Shown in pieces: positions 43,016 to 51,845 of a stretch of 64,000 nucleotides of DNA. The stretch is from contig BLSF01000011.1 of the NCBI GenBank assembly GCA_012862575.1, forward strand, positions 1 through 64,000. The letters run 5' to 3'. Numbering within the stretch: position 1 is the stretch's first letter; each line of letters begins with the position of its first letter. The notes beneath the pieces were generated by a model that searched no databases, had not been told where the DNA came from, and was given only the letters and a program-made list of their open reading frames with translations. The DNA is from Parietichytrium sp. I65-24A (taxonomy: Eukaryota; Sar; Bigyra; Thraustochytrida; Thraustochytriidae). A program made the position numbers and the translations under genes.

Positions 43016-44036
43016 GCACCTCATGCATTCCGGAACTCTGACGTCATCATCATAGATGCAAATAGTCCTGTCGTAAAGACACGACGACGTCACTTGCGCT
43101 TCACCACTGCATGCCTCCCACCCAGGCGAATTCAAACAGTCGCCTGACCCTACCCGCCCACCCACCTCAAACCCTAGCGATCAATCATTCTTCCTCGTAC
43201 AATCACCCCAATAGCACCCCATAACCCTCCACTACCGCTCAGCTAAACCTCCGCCTAGCCGAGCGGTAGGAGCGCCAACAGCCGCATCTCTCTCTCTCAC
43301 TCACTCACTCACTGTGACGACATCTGTGAGGGACTCGGAGCAGAAGGAAAGAAGGAGCGGGGGTACTGAGGGAGACTTGTGGGGGACGACTTACTGTAAG
43401 TGTGGGGACGGGACAGTGCGAGGGGTGCGCACAGGGCGTGTGGAGTGCAGTGGCGGCGCCGGATCCGGGAGTTGGGGGCTACTGGTTTGCGTTGGCTCAC
43501 GGTTGGCCAACCGTGGATGAGTGCAATACTCAATACTGGGAGAGGTTTGAGTGTGCGATTGTTTTGGTCGAGTGGGAATGTTGAGACGAGAGTTCTGACG
43601 GATTTGAATTGTGTGTTCGGCGATGGTCCATTATTTGTTTGTTGTTAAAAAAAATTAGGTCGGAAAACCGGCCGAGAGTTCCGAAGAATAGAAGGGAATC
43701 TGTTGATAGCGGAAGTGAGACAACGAGTCTGTGCGGTCGTGGGAGCTGCTCAAGGGAAAGGGGAAAATGGCAAATCTTTCTTCGTACGCAAAACATCATC
43801 TCATGAGCCAGCTGCAGGAGCTCAAGAAGGCTCCTCCAGATAACGTTTCCGTTGGCCTTCATGAGGACCAGCTCAACGTGTGGGAGTGCATGTTTATGGG
43901 TCCAAATGGTAGTCTGTACGAGGGAGGTTTCTTCAAAGCCCTCCTCGAGTTTCCAGCCGACTTCCCAAACAACCCACCGTAAGTTCCGTCACTTGATCTC
44001 TCCTTTTTTGCTGCTTTGTTTGTTGTGAGGAATTGT
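43016..44036. repeat. Direct repeat copy 2 (promoter plus E2 exon 1)
   Basis: This is the counterpart of 41983-43007. It continues without a break into the rest of the E2 intron and exon 2, so this copy belongs to the complete gene. Confidence 0.95.
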
Positions 44037-44393
44037 GAAAAAGAAACTGACGAGCTTGTCTGCCTGAACCGATCGCTTGACAGTTTGATGCGATTTGTCA
44101 CCCCCATCCTGCACCCCAACGTGTACCCAGATGGCAAGGTTTGCATTTCAATTCTCCATCCTCCTGGTGAGGACAAATTTAATGAGCAGGAGAGCGCCGA
44201 CGAGAGGTGGCGCCCTATCCTCGGCGTCGAAGCAATCTTAATTTCTGTTCTTTCAATGCTTACCGATGATGAGCCAAATCTTGACTCGCCTGCAAACATT
44301 GACGCTGCAAAGCTCTATAGGGAAGACAATAAAGCTTACCGGAAACAGGTTAGAAGACTGACACAGCGTTCAGCAGAGAGCTATTTCGAGTAG
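43767..44393 (+). CDS. Ubiquitin-conjugating enzyme E2, UBE2G/UBC7 type, two exons
   Basis: Exon 1 is 43767-43978 and exon 2 is 44084-44393, with a 105-bp GT-AG intron in phase 2. The product is 173 residues, matching the about 170 of UBE2G1. The catalytic core is present: LHEDQLNVWECMFMGPNGSL, then HPNVYPDGKVCISILHPPGE, where the Cys of VCISIL accepts ubiquitin. The acidic-loop insertion typical of the G class follows (GEDKFNEQESADERW), then SPANIDAAKLYRED. UBC7/UBE2G enzymes build Lys48 chains, notably in ER-associated degradation. There is no membrane anchor. A near-identical copy of the promoter and exon 1 lies directly upstream. It is convergent with the CINP-like gene, 236 bp between stops. 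Confidence 0.92.
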
Positions 44394-44629
44394 TGTAGCT
44401 GGCTGCTTGTATTTCTCCCTCCCGCAAAAAGTCAGTCACAAAAGCTGCAAAATGCTCTGGTCACTAAAACTCTCATCGTCAACATCATCATCATCATCAT
44501 CATCACCATCATCACATTCATGCTACTTAATCTCAATTTCAGAGATCATATTATTGCAAGTTTTCCTCCCTCGGTCCGGACTTGGTGCGAGCCGGTTCTT
44601 TCAATACCCTGAACAAGAAATTGTTTTGC

Positions 44630-45130
44630 TCATTCCTCGCATCCGCTGTCAGCCGCTGTGTTCCTCACAAAACTGCCCTGAGCTGTCGACGACGACCACT
44701 CCTCTGCCAACACTGCAAAGGTCTCGGTGCCATCACTGGTGAGCATGGCCTCCGCGAGCTGCTTCTTCCTGAACAGCTCTTGGCCATAGTTCCTCAGCAG
44801 CGCCGACACCTCCGCGTCCGCGTTCCAGGTATCCTGTCCTCCGAGCTGCTGCATCTGCCTGTACACTACCTCGAGCTCCTCCACCGCGAACCGAATCTGC
44901 TCGAGAAAGTTCTCCACCGACACAGACAGTTTCAGGTCCAGCAGCTCGCCTAGCTGCTCATACTGCGCCCGCCCTAGCCTCCCGGGCAACCCTGGCCCGC
45001 CAAGCTCTGTTCGCTTCTGCGCCAGAGCTCTACGCTCCAGAACGCTCAGGACGCTCTGGAGGGTGGCAGAGGCGCGGTCGTCCACGGCCTGGAAGCGGAG
45101 CACAACCTTGTTGAACGCCTTGCCGCTCAT
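44630..45130 (-). CDS. CINP-like protein (CDK2-interacting protein family)
   Basis: The ATG at 45130 (MSGKAFNKVVLRFQAVDD) gives 166 residues; eight upstream codons are also open. The protein is all-helical. Segment order agrees with CINP as I recall it: KAFNKVVLRFQAVDDRASAT, then VENFLEQIRFAVEELEVVYR, then EVSALLRNYGQELFRKKQLA and a closing FAVLAEEWSS. In animals CINP links Cdc7/CDK2, ATR-ATRIP and replication, and works in ribosome-biogenesis AAA complexes. Sequence likeness is modest, so the family call is tentative. A coiled-coil protein of other origin is the alternative. The 5' flank is full of GATT and GATGAAT repeats shared with the divergent NCA2 gene. Confidence 0.65.
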   Translation of the reverse strand: MSGKAFNKVVLRFQAVDDRASATLQSVLSVLERRALAQKRTELGGPGLPGRLGRAQYEQLGELLDLKLSVSVENFLEQIRFAVEELEVVYRQMQQLGGQDTWNADAEVSALLRNYGQELFRKKQLAEAMLTSDGTETFAVLAEEWSSSTAQGSFVRNTAADSGCEE

Positions 45131-45600
45131 CCTAGCGCCGCTTGAGTGAGCCAAGCCAAGCCAAGCCCAGCTGCCTATCTATCTCTCTTTCGCTCGCGCT
45201 CGGGACTCTCGGGAGAAGTTGTAGAAATTTAGAAGTTGTGGGCGATTGTTTGGGTTGTTTTCGATGGTTTGGATTGGATGGATTGGATGGTGGTGTTCTA
45301 GGAGCTAGAGTTGGCTCTCGTTTTGCTCGAGATTAATTCTTGCTTGATTGATTGATTTTGATTGACACTGTGAGAGTGATTGATTGATTGATTGATTGAA
45401 TGATTGCAAACAATCAGAATAATCAAACTCTGGGATCTCTGGGAGCACTGGGAGCAATAAATTCTTTCAGTTTCTGCTCTTTCAATGAACATCGATTATC
45501 GATCATCGATCATCGATCATCGCCATCACGAACGCCATTGATGACGAACATTGATGATGAACGATGGATGATGATTATGATTAATGGATGATGAATAATG

Positions 45601-45645
<45 letters not shown>

Positions 45646-46014
45646 GATGGATGATGGATGATGGATGATGGATGATGAACGGGTCCGACTGACAGACGAG
45701 CTGAGCACCTGACAACGATCGCATTCCGCCACCCAAATAAACGCACCCACCCAGTAAGTACGAGGGTCCCAAACTTGAGGTTCACAGTCGAGTGCCACTA
45801 GCCAGCTAGAGGGAAGGGGCGAGCGAGGGAGGGACATCCCTGCATGGCATTCGTAACGCGCGCTGCTTTACGTACTTTACATACTTTACATTCTTTACAT
45901 TGTCAATCAGAGCCGCCGCGAGTGTCGATAGTTTGGAGGGTTTTGAAGGTTTTGATAGATAGTTTTTGATAGTTTTGAGAGTGTGGAGAGTGCCGAGAGC
46001 GCAGACATGGGCTT
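45131..46014. repeat. Divergent promoter with dense GATT / GATC / GATGAAT microsatellites
   Basis: (GATT)n lies at about 45340-45400, (ATCATCG)n at about 45489-45523 and GATGAAT/GATGGAT units at about 45555-45680, between divergent genes. Tandem TTTACATACTTTACATT units lie at about 45868-45900. An ATG at 46007 opens a different frame eight bases before the NCA2 start. Confidence 0.85.
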
Positions 46015-47841
46015 ATGGCGAGCCTGTTCGCGAGAGCGACGGCCAGAGTCCTAGAGGCTGGCGGGCCAAACGAAGAGCTGCGCTGCGCCGCGCTGCAGGA
46101 AGACGCGTTCGCGAGGCTGGCCTCGCAGTGCGAGGACGTGCGGAAAGCCACTCCGCCGGACGAGCTCAGGGAGCGCGAGCTGCTCAAGATTCTGGATGTC
46201 GCGAGCGAGGCGGCGGGGGAACGCTCGCTCGGAGAGTGCTCATGTGCTGGAGGCGTGGGCTGCTGGAGCCGCGTGGTGGTGGTGGAACTCGGGCTAGTCA
46301 AAATCTGGCTCTGCCAGATTCTTGATCTTTGCTCGGAGCATCTGGCATTCTGGAAAGATATGGAGCTGAGGCCGTGGAAGCTGGCCGCGACTGTGGGATG
46401 GAGAAATCGGCCTCGAGTCGACCTGCTCGAGGCAGCGATGAGTCGGCTGATCTCGCTCCTTGGAAGAATAGAAAAGTGCACGGAGCGATTTGCGCTGAGT
46501 TGTTGCATCACGAGCAGAGCGGAGGCTCTCATCGACTCCTTGCGCGTTCTTGACATCGTCGCTCGACTTTGCCAAACGACTGAACGTGAGTGTACGAGAT
46601 TGTCACGAGTCAACCTGAAGGAGCATTTAGAGGTTTTCAGAGCGCAGGTCAAGCAGGGGTTGAGGGGTTTCGTGGGCGCGAAACTCGTGGCTGGAAATCT
46701 AGAGATGCCGTCCTTTTGGGCGCTCTACTGGCCCGAGGCAGTCTTGATTACCCTAGGTGCCGGCCTTGCTTTGCGAAGCTTTGCGTCGGGCGATCTGGCA
46801 ATATGGCTCGACGGCTCTAGCATCTCCCGGCGCGGCTCCCTTAAATTGGCAGCTGATAGTCAACGATTGTCAGAGCATAGCCCTTCTCGCTCTTTGATTG
46901 CTCACGCGAAGGACTTGATGCTTATGCTCAAGGCAAGGCTAGGGAAGTGGATTAACAAAAAGGTTCTGCAGCATGTCACACTTCCGACGCGAAATTTGAT
47001 CAACGAACTCATAAACAGCAAGGAATATGCCTCCGATATCGAGCTCTTCAACGCGATGGATGAGCTCGACCTGCAAGAGTCAGAGGAGTACCTTGACAAG
47101 CTTCTCCGTGAACACTTTCAGGACAAGCACGGGCAAGCCGGAGAGCTGAAGCTTCCGACCAATACAACCACGCACGGGTCGGCGCTTTTTCGGCTGGCTT
47201 CTATCGTGGATCCGCGAACCTGGATCGCTGCAAAGTTTGGGACGTCCGCAGAGGCCGTTCTCGATGTGCCTGCGCTGTATTCGTCTTCGGCGAGCTCAGT
47301 TACGGGGGATTTCGAGCAGCTTGCGCGCAACCCAGTAGCCCTAAATCTTTGGAAGGGCCGCAAGGTCAACATCCTACGGCCTGTGACCATTAACTTTTAT
47401 TTTATAAAGGTGGAGATCCTCTACGTGCTCAAGGCACTGGACTATTTATTAAAGGGCACAAACTTTAATTTTGAGCTGCTAGCAACTGTCCCAGCTGTGA
47501 TTGCAATTTCGACGCTCGTCCGTGGGACGTATCGAATGCTCTGCGAGCCCACGTCTCGCAAACGGTCGGCCATCGTCGTGGTGCAGAGAATTAGGTTCAT
47601 CTTTCGAGACATCGAGCATCTGCTCAACAGATTTGACTCCTCGGAGGACGACCATGTCGGTCGGCATTCTCTTCTGGTCCATCAACTTGAGGATACCCTG
47701 AGGACCAGTCTCTGGACGCAGCTGTCTCTACGGGAGCAAAGAGTATTTTGGCAGATTTTGCAGGAGCTGAGCAACCCGTTCCAACCGGCAAAATCAATGA
47801 TGCATATCCGGCAGCTCTACACTGAAATGGACTCGCAATGA
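46015..47841 (+). CDS. NCA2/DGS1-family mitochondrial outer membrane protein
   Basis: The frame encodes 608 residues. The C-terminal third carries the NCA2 pattern: NILRPVTINFYFIKVEILYV, then ALDYLLKGTNFNFELLATVP, then a hydrophobic segment (AVIAISTLVRGTYRML) and a basic RKRSAIVVVQRIRFIFRDIE helix. Another hydrophobic span lies at about residues 235-260 (SFWALYWPEAVLITLGAGLA). In yeast, NCA2 affects expression of mitochondrial ATP6/ATP8. Plant DGS1 sits in the mitochondrial outer membrane and affects lipid metabolism. The length matches the family. The alternative ATG at 46007 is out of frame. Confidence 0.85.
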   Translation: MASLFARATARVLEAGGPNEELRCAALQEDAFARLASQCEDVRKATPPDELRERELLKILDVASEAAGERSLGECSCAGGVGCWSRVVVVELGLVKIWLCQILDLCSEHLAFWKDMELRPWKLAATVGWRNRPRVDLLEAAMSRLISLLGRIEKCTERFALSCCITSRAEALIDSLRVLDIVARLCQTTERECTRLSRVNLKEHLEVFRAQVKQGLRGFVGAKLVAGNLEMPSFWALYWPEAVLITLGAGLALRSFASGDLAIWLDGSSISRRGSLKLAADSQRLSEHSPSRSLIAHAKDLMLMLKARLGKWINKKVLQHVTLPTRNLINELINSKEYASDIELFNAMDELDLQESEEYLDKLLREHFQDKHGQAGELKLPTNTTTHGSALFRLASIVDPRTWIAAKFGTSAEAVLDVPALYSSSASSVTGDFEQLARNPVALNLWKGRKVNILRPVTINFYFIKVEILYVLKALDYLLKGTNFNFELLATVPAVIAISTLVRGTYRMLCEPTSRKRSAIVVVQRIRFIFRDIEHLLNRFDSSEDDHVGRHSLLVHQLEDTLRTSLWTQLSLREQRVFWQILQELSNPFQPAKSMMHIRQLYTEMDSQ

Positions 47842-48366
47842 ATAGTTAGTTGAGAGTCGCCTTATAAACGAGTCCGTCACGACATGTCATGTCATGTCGT
47901 CTACAGTACGCAACAAACCCTCCAAGGTGAAGGATATTATGCACATACATAAACTGTAAATCAACCATCACTTCACCTGAGAACCCACCCCACCTTCCGA
48001 TAGGGTTTGTTTACGCTGCATTTCGTGGCTCCACGGCTGGAATTTTTGCAGAACGGGTTTTATGACCCAGGTTAATTGGTTTCACGGGATGCGCGCAAAC
48101 GCACCGGCCATTCGACAAGACCAAGACCCGATGCAGCTCAAAGTTGCTTGTCTCAACCAGAGCGCCATTGCCCGTGGCATGCATTGACCACTGCCTTGTC
48201 AACACAGTTCCCCACCACTACAGCTATCTCATAACCATCTTAATTAAACATGATTATGTAAAAATAGACTTACTTTTTTCCAACACGACCACATTGCTCG
48301 TCGCAGTTCGCACTTTAAAGTTAAGCTCTGCTCGCACGGCACACGTTCGAGCGCTGGACGCTCCAC
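47842..48366. other. Intergenic region between tandem genes
   Basis: 525 bp, with ACATGTCATGTCATGTC direct repeats near 47882-47898. No gene is seen. Confidence 0.5.
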
Positions 48367-49098
48367 ATGTCGCGCCTCCAAATGAGCGACTCCGGCAGGG
48401 TCGTGCCGCCATTCCGTTTCGCCCATGTGTGCTGCTCGCTCGAGGAACATGATGTGTGCGACGCGGAGACTGACTCGGGGGAGCCCAGCCCGCTGGACAC
48501 GCCAGGCACCCCTGACGCACCAAGCACGCCAAACACGCCAAACACGCCAAACACGCCAAACACACCAAAAACTGCCAGCTCCCAAAGCACACAAGACACA
48601 AATGGCACTCAGGGCGCAGCGCGGCCCGCGGACGAAACGCTGTACCGTGGCGGATACCCGTCGCTGTATAACTTTGCGTTTCTTAGGTCGCTGGGTTTGC
48701 GCACGGTGGTGAGCTTCTTGAAGGGCGGGCGGCGCGGGATGACGTTGGACCTGTTTGAGTTTTGCAAAGCCGAACATGTGACGCTGGTGGTCGTGGACCT
48801 CGGCGAAGAGGGCAAAGTGCCCCCTGTGGACGCGTTGAAAGAAGTGCTTCGATTGCTCTCGCGCACGGATCGATTGCCGGCATTTGTTCATTGCAGCGAT
48901 GGCGGCGTGAGCACTGGCATTTGCATGATGTGCGTGAGGCTTTTGCAGCGTTGGTCGCTGGACAGCGCGACAAGCGAGTATTGCAGGTATGTCAAAGACG
49001 GCTCAATATCATCCGAGGTGCGCAACTATGTCAGCTCCTTTCCTCTGGAAGGGATCATTGAACCCGGTGATGCGAATATAGCTTCTTGGATTCCCTAG
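48367..49098 (+). CDS. Siw14/OCA-like atypical phosphatase, P-loop arginine missing
   Basis: The frame encodes 243 residues. The N-terminal 80 residues are low-complexity with a (Thr-Pro-Asn)n repeat from 9-bp DNA units (48522-48570). The rest follows the plant/fungal dual-specificity-like family of Siw14 and the OCA proteins: LYRGGYPSLYNFAFLRSLGL, then RTVVSFL, then VTLVVVDLGEEGKVPPVDAL, then the P-loop VHCSDGGVSTG (from about 174). The family signature is His-Cys-x5-Arg; here Cys176 is kept, but Ser stands where Arg should be. Siw14 cleaves inositol pyrophosphates and OCA proteins form a complex with it. Without the arginine the protein is probably a binding or regulatory pseudophosphatase. 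Confidence 0.8.
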   Translation: MSRLQMSDSGRVVPPFRFAHVCCSLEEHDVCDAETDSGEPSPLDTPGTPDAPSTPNTPNTPNTPNTPKTASSQSTQDTNGTQGAARPADETLYRGGYPSLYNFAFLRSLGLRTVVSFLKGGRRGMTLDLFEFCKAEHVTLVVVDLGEEGKVPPVDALKEVLRLLSRTDRLPAFVHCSDGGVSTGICMMCVRLLQRWSLDSATSEYCRYVKDGSISSEVRNYVSSFPLEGIIEPGDANIASWIP

Positions 49099-49424
49099 AA
49101 AGTGGTGGACTGCACGCCCCCCTCCGGCCAGCAAAGGCAGGGGAGCGGGGGGTTTGAAGCGGCGCAGAAAATCTGGAAATATTATTCGCTCTCTGTAATT
49201 AATCTTGGCGTATTTACCTTGTACCATTGCTCTCATTTTCTTTTATTTAAATTCTATAAAATTCTATAAACTGTGTTCTGAATGGACGAGAAATAGTGGA
49301 AAGCAATAATTTCATTGTCAAGTGTGGCCATTAGGAGTTTAATTTGGGGGAGAGAAGGTGCAATCGAGCAGGTGCAAAGACAACCTCTCTTTCCGTCGCA
49401 TATTTTGTTTGCCACGGTAAGTTG
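49099..49424. other. 3' intergenic region between convergent genes
   Basis: 326 bp, AT-rich, with TTTATTTAAATTCTATAAAATTC-like sequence near 49241-49265 (a short direct repeat AATTCTATAA). No gene. Confidence 0.5.
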
Positions 49425-51845
49425 TTAAAACGAGTAGCGCATGAACTCTCTCAGCGGCTTTTGCGAGCTTGGGTCGAAAGGCGTGGACGAGATGCCGACG
49501 AGCACAACTCGAGTTGCCAGCTTTTGGCTCTGACTGGAGCTCGAGGAAGGGTCCACAGTAAAGAGAGTTTCCAGGACGTCTTCATGCGGGTTGAGGGCCT
49601 TGACCTGCTCGACATGACTTGGGAGTTCGGAGAGCAAATGAATGCGACTCGAGTTGCGAACAGGAAACCACACATCCACACAAAGAGTCTTGTTATCGGG
49701 CTCGTCGACCACCGATGCCACGAGCACGCGGCATTGTCCAAGGGAAGCGTAGGATTTTGCCACGTCTTCCTCAGATGGAGAATTCGCCTGCAACAGGACG
49801 CTTGGCGGGATGGCCGCATTTGCGCTTGACACCGAAAGTGATGCAGGAGGCATGTAAACGCGTGGAGATGGACCGACGACCGAGCAAAGCTCCAAGACTT
49901 GTCCAGGGTTTCGGCAAACGAAAACCACCTCTGGGTTGATATCGTAGACCGCGCGAAGAACAGCAGGCTGGGTGCTCCAAGCCATCGGGAACGCAACCAG
50001 TTCATTGGCACACTGCTTGAGGGACGCCAGGTCAACGATTGCATATGGTGTCTGCACCTTGTCATACTTTTGAATCTCCTCGTTGAGCCAGTTTTCCGGA
50101 TTAAGAAGACCCACTAGCGACAGACTCGTGGAGACGACCGCCTGAGCTGGAGACGAGCCCAATCCAGTGGAGAACGACGGGCTACGGATCTTGCGTTGCA
50201 CGGGAGACCCTGGAGCCATTGCATCGCTTTTAAGCTCCCCAGACTTGGCACTGGACACGGAGCTAAGGGTCTCATAGGAGGGCATCGGGGCAGCTGCCAT
50301 GGAATTCCCGGAAAGATTTTCCAAGAGAACTTGATGAAGCTTGTGGACAAGCGAGTCGACGGACTGCTCGGCCTCACGAAGCACAAAGGACATGTTGAGG
50401 TCCTCCGTGGACTCACTCAGAAGAAGGACGTTGAAGCGCTCTAACTCGCGGAACGCATCAGCCATGCCGTGCAGCACCGAGCGGAGTTTGCGGCCGACGA
50501 TGGACACCACGGTGCAATCGGTCTCAACGTGCACCTTTCCTTGCCTCTTCAAAGCGCGCAGCAAGGTCTTAAATGGCTCCCCGGAGATTCCGCCAGGAAT
50601 GTAGTCCAAAGTCATGCTGACGGCGTACTGCGAGGTAGCGAGCAAATCGACGGAAATGTCAAGGCGCTCAAATGGGGCAAAGACGCGAGAGAGGAAACCG
50701 CTTGCACCCCACATATCTACGGTTGAGATGGTAATAAGAACTTGGCCAGTTCTGCGAGCAATAGCCATCACCTTGCTTTCGCCGCCGTTTGAGAGATACT
50801 CTGGAGGCATGATGCGAGTGAGCTTTTCACTCTGGGCCATGGTGTTATGAATTTCGACAGGGATGTTGCCAGACGACGCTGGACCAAGGCAGCGAGGATG
50901 CAACACCTTTGCCCCCATTGCCGCAAGCTCTTGTGCTTCACGGTAAGAAAGCTCTTCTATGAGATGCGCGTTCGGTACTCTGCGAGGATCGCTAGAGAAC
51001 ATTCCGTCCACGTCTGTCCAGATTTCAAGGCGCTCGGCAGACAAGAGTGCCGCGAAAAGTGCTCCCGAGGTATCGCTGCCTCCGCGGCCAAGAACACAGG
51101 GCTGGCCCTCCGGCGTGCTTGCGATAAAGCCCTGGGTGATAATGACATCCTTGTTGAGAAAATATGCGCTTCTGGGGTCGTATCCGCCTGTGGAGGACAT
51201 GGAAGAGGCATCCAAGCTCTCGAGGTTATCAGGAAGGTCGAAGTCTAGCGCAAAGGGTGTGACGTCCCCGTTGAGATACTTGTCAGCTGCGTTTTTGTGC
51301 CCGATGCCATCAATGTCCTTGGCAGTATTGGTTACGAGAATTTTACGTGCGTCCAAGAGGCCGACGCGCAGGTTTTGCAGCTCACGCTGAAGCACCGCGA
51401 GGCCGATGTGACTGCTCATCAGCTCTCCGAACCCAAGCACTCTTGCGCGAAGGCGGAATGAAGCCGCGTCTCCAGTGAGCCGGATTCCTTCTACTAGGCG
51501 GCGCAGCTCTTGCAAGAACGGCTCCGGTATGCTAGGGTCCACGTTGAGTTCTTTGCAATGCTGAGCGTGCCTCTCCAGAATCCATTTCATGGCGTCCCCG
51601 GTGAGATCGCCGCTCTTCGCGTCTTCTGGTCTGGCATCCTTGAGCAAGTTGGTCACCTCCTTGGCCAGTCCGTCCACGACACGTTCCAGGTTGTTTGTGA
51701 CCTGTGAAACCGCGCTGACCACGATGCACACTTTGAAACCTTGGTCGGTTAGCTTTCGCGTGTGTTCAACAATGACATCCCAGGTCTTGCGGCTGCTGAC
51801 CGACGTGCCGCCAAACTTGCACACTACCCAGCGCTTGTCGCTCAT
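49425..51845 (-). CDS. Aspartate kinase fused to a degenerate decarboxylase-like domain
   Basis: The first ATG is at 51845 (MSDKRWVVCKFGGTS), giving 806 residues; six upstream codons open at TTG only. Residues 1-370 are a complete aspartate kinase: KFGGTSVSS, VVSAVSQVTNNLE, FGELMSS, VLGRGGSDTSGALFAALL and IWTDVDGMFSSDPRRVP. Two ACT regulatory domains follow (about 380-535), so lysine or threonine feedback is likely. A Ser-rich linker leads to a 230-residue tail that starts like the PLP-barrel of diaminopimelate decarboxylase (QTPYAIVDLASLKQCANEL, then AVYDINPEVVFVCRNPGQVL). Where the enzyme has its PLP-lysine (AVKAN) this tail has Tyr, and later motifs are not recognisable. Kinase-decarboxylase fusions are known in some bacteria. 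The kinase opens the Lys/Thr/Met pathway; the tail may be a pseudoenzyme. Confidence 0.85.
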   Translation of the reverse strand: MSDKRWVVCKFGGTSVSSRKTWDVIVEHTRKLTDQGFKVCIVVSAVSQVTNNLERVVDGLAKEVTNLLKDARPEDAKSGDLTGDAMKWILERHAQHCKELNVDPSIPEPFLQELRRLVEGIRLTGDAASFRLRARVLGFGELMSSHIGLAVLQRELQNLRVGLLDARKILVTNTAKDIDGIGHKNAADKYLNGDVTPFALDFDLPDNLESLDASSMSSTGGYDPRSAYFLNKDVIITQGFIASTPEGQPCVLGRGGSDTSGALFAALLSAERLEIWTDVDGMFSSDPRRVPNAHLIEELSYREAQELAAMGAKVLHPRCLGPASSGNIPVEIHNTMAQSEKLTRIMPPEYLSNGGESKVMAIARRTGQVLITISTVDMWGASGFLSRVFAPFERLDISVDLLATSQYAVSMTLDYIPGGISGEPFKTLLRALKRQGKVHVETDCTVVSIVGRKLRSVLHGMADAFRELERFNVLLLSESTEDLNMSFVLREAEQSVDSLVHKLHQVLLENLSGNSMAAAPMPSYETLSSVSSAKSGELKSDAMAPGSPVQRKIRSPSFSTGLGSSPAQAVVSTSLSLVGLLNPENWLNEEIQKYDKVQTPYAIVDLASLKQCANELVAFPMAWSTQPAVLRAVYDINPEVVFVCRNPGQVLELCSVVGPSPRVYMPPASLSVSSANAAIPPSVLLQANSPSEEDVAKSYASLGQCRVLVASVVDEPDNKTLCVDVWFPVRNSSRIHLLSELPSHVEQVKALNPHEDVLETLFTVDPSSSSSQSQKLATRVVLVGISSTPFDPSSQKPLREFMRYSF

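Noticed and set aside
45510-45837. Ser/Ile/His-repeat frames (about 60-100 codons)
   Set aside because: Translations of the GATGAAT microsatellite in all frames.
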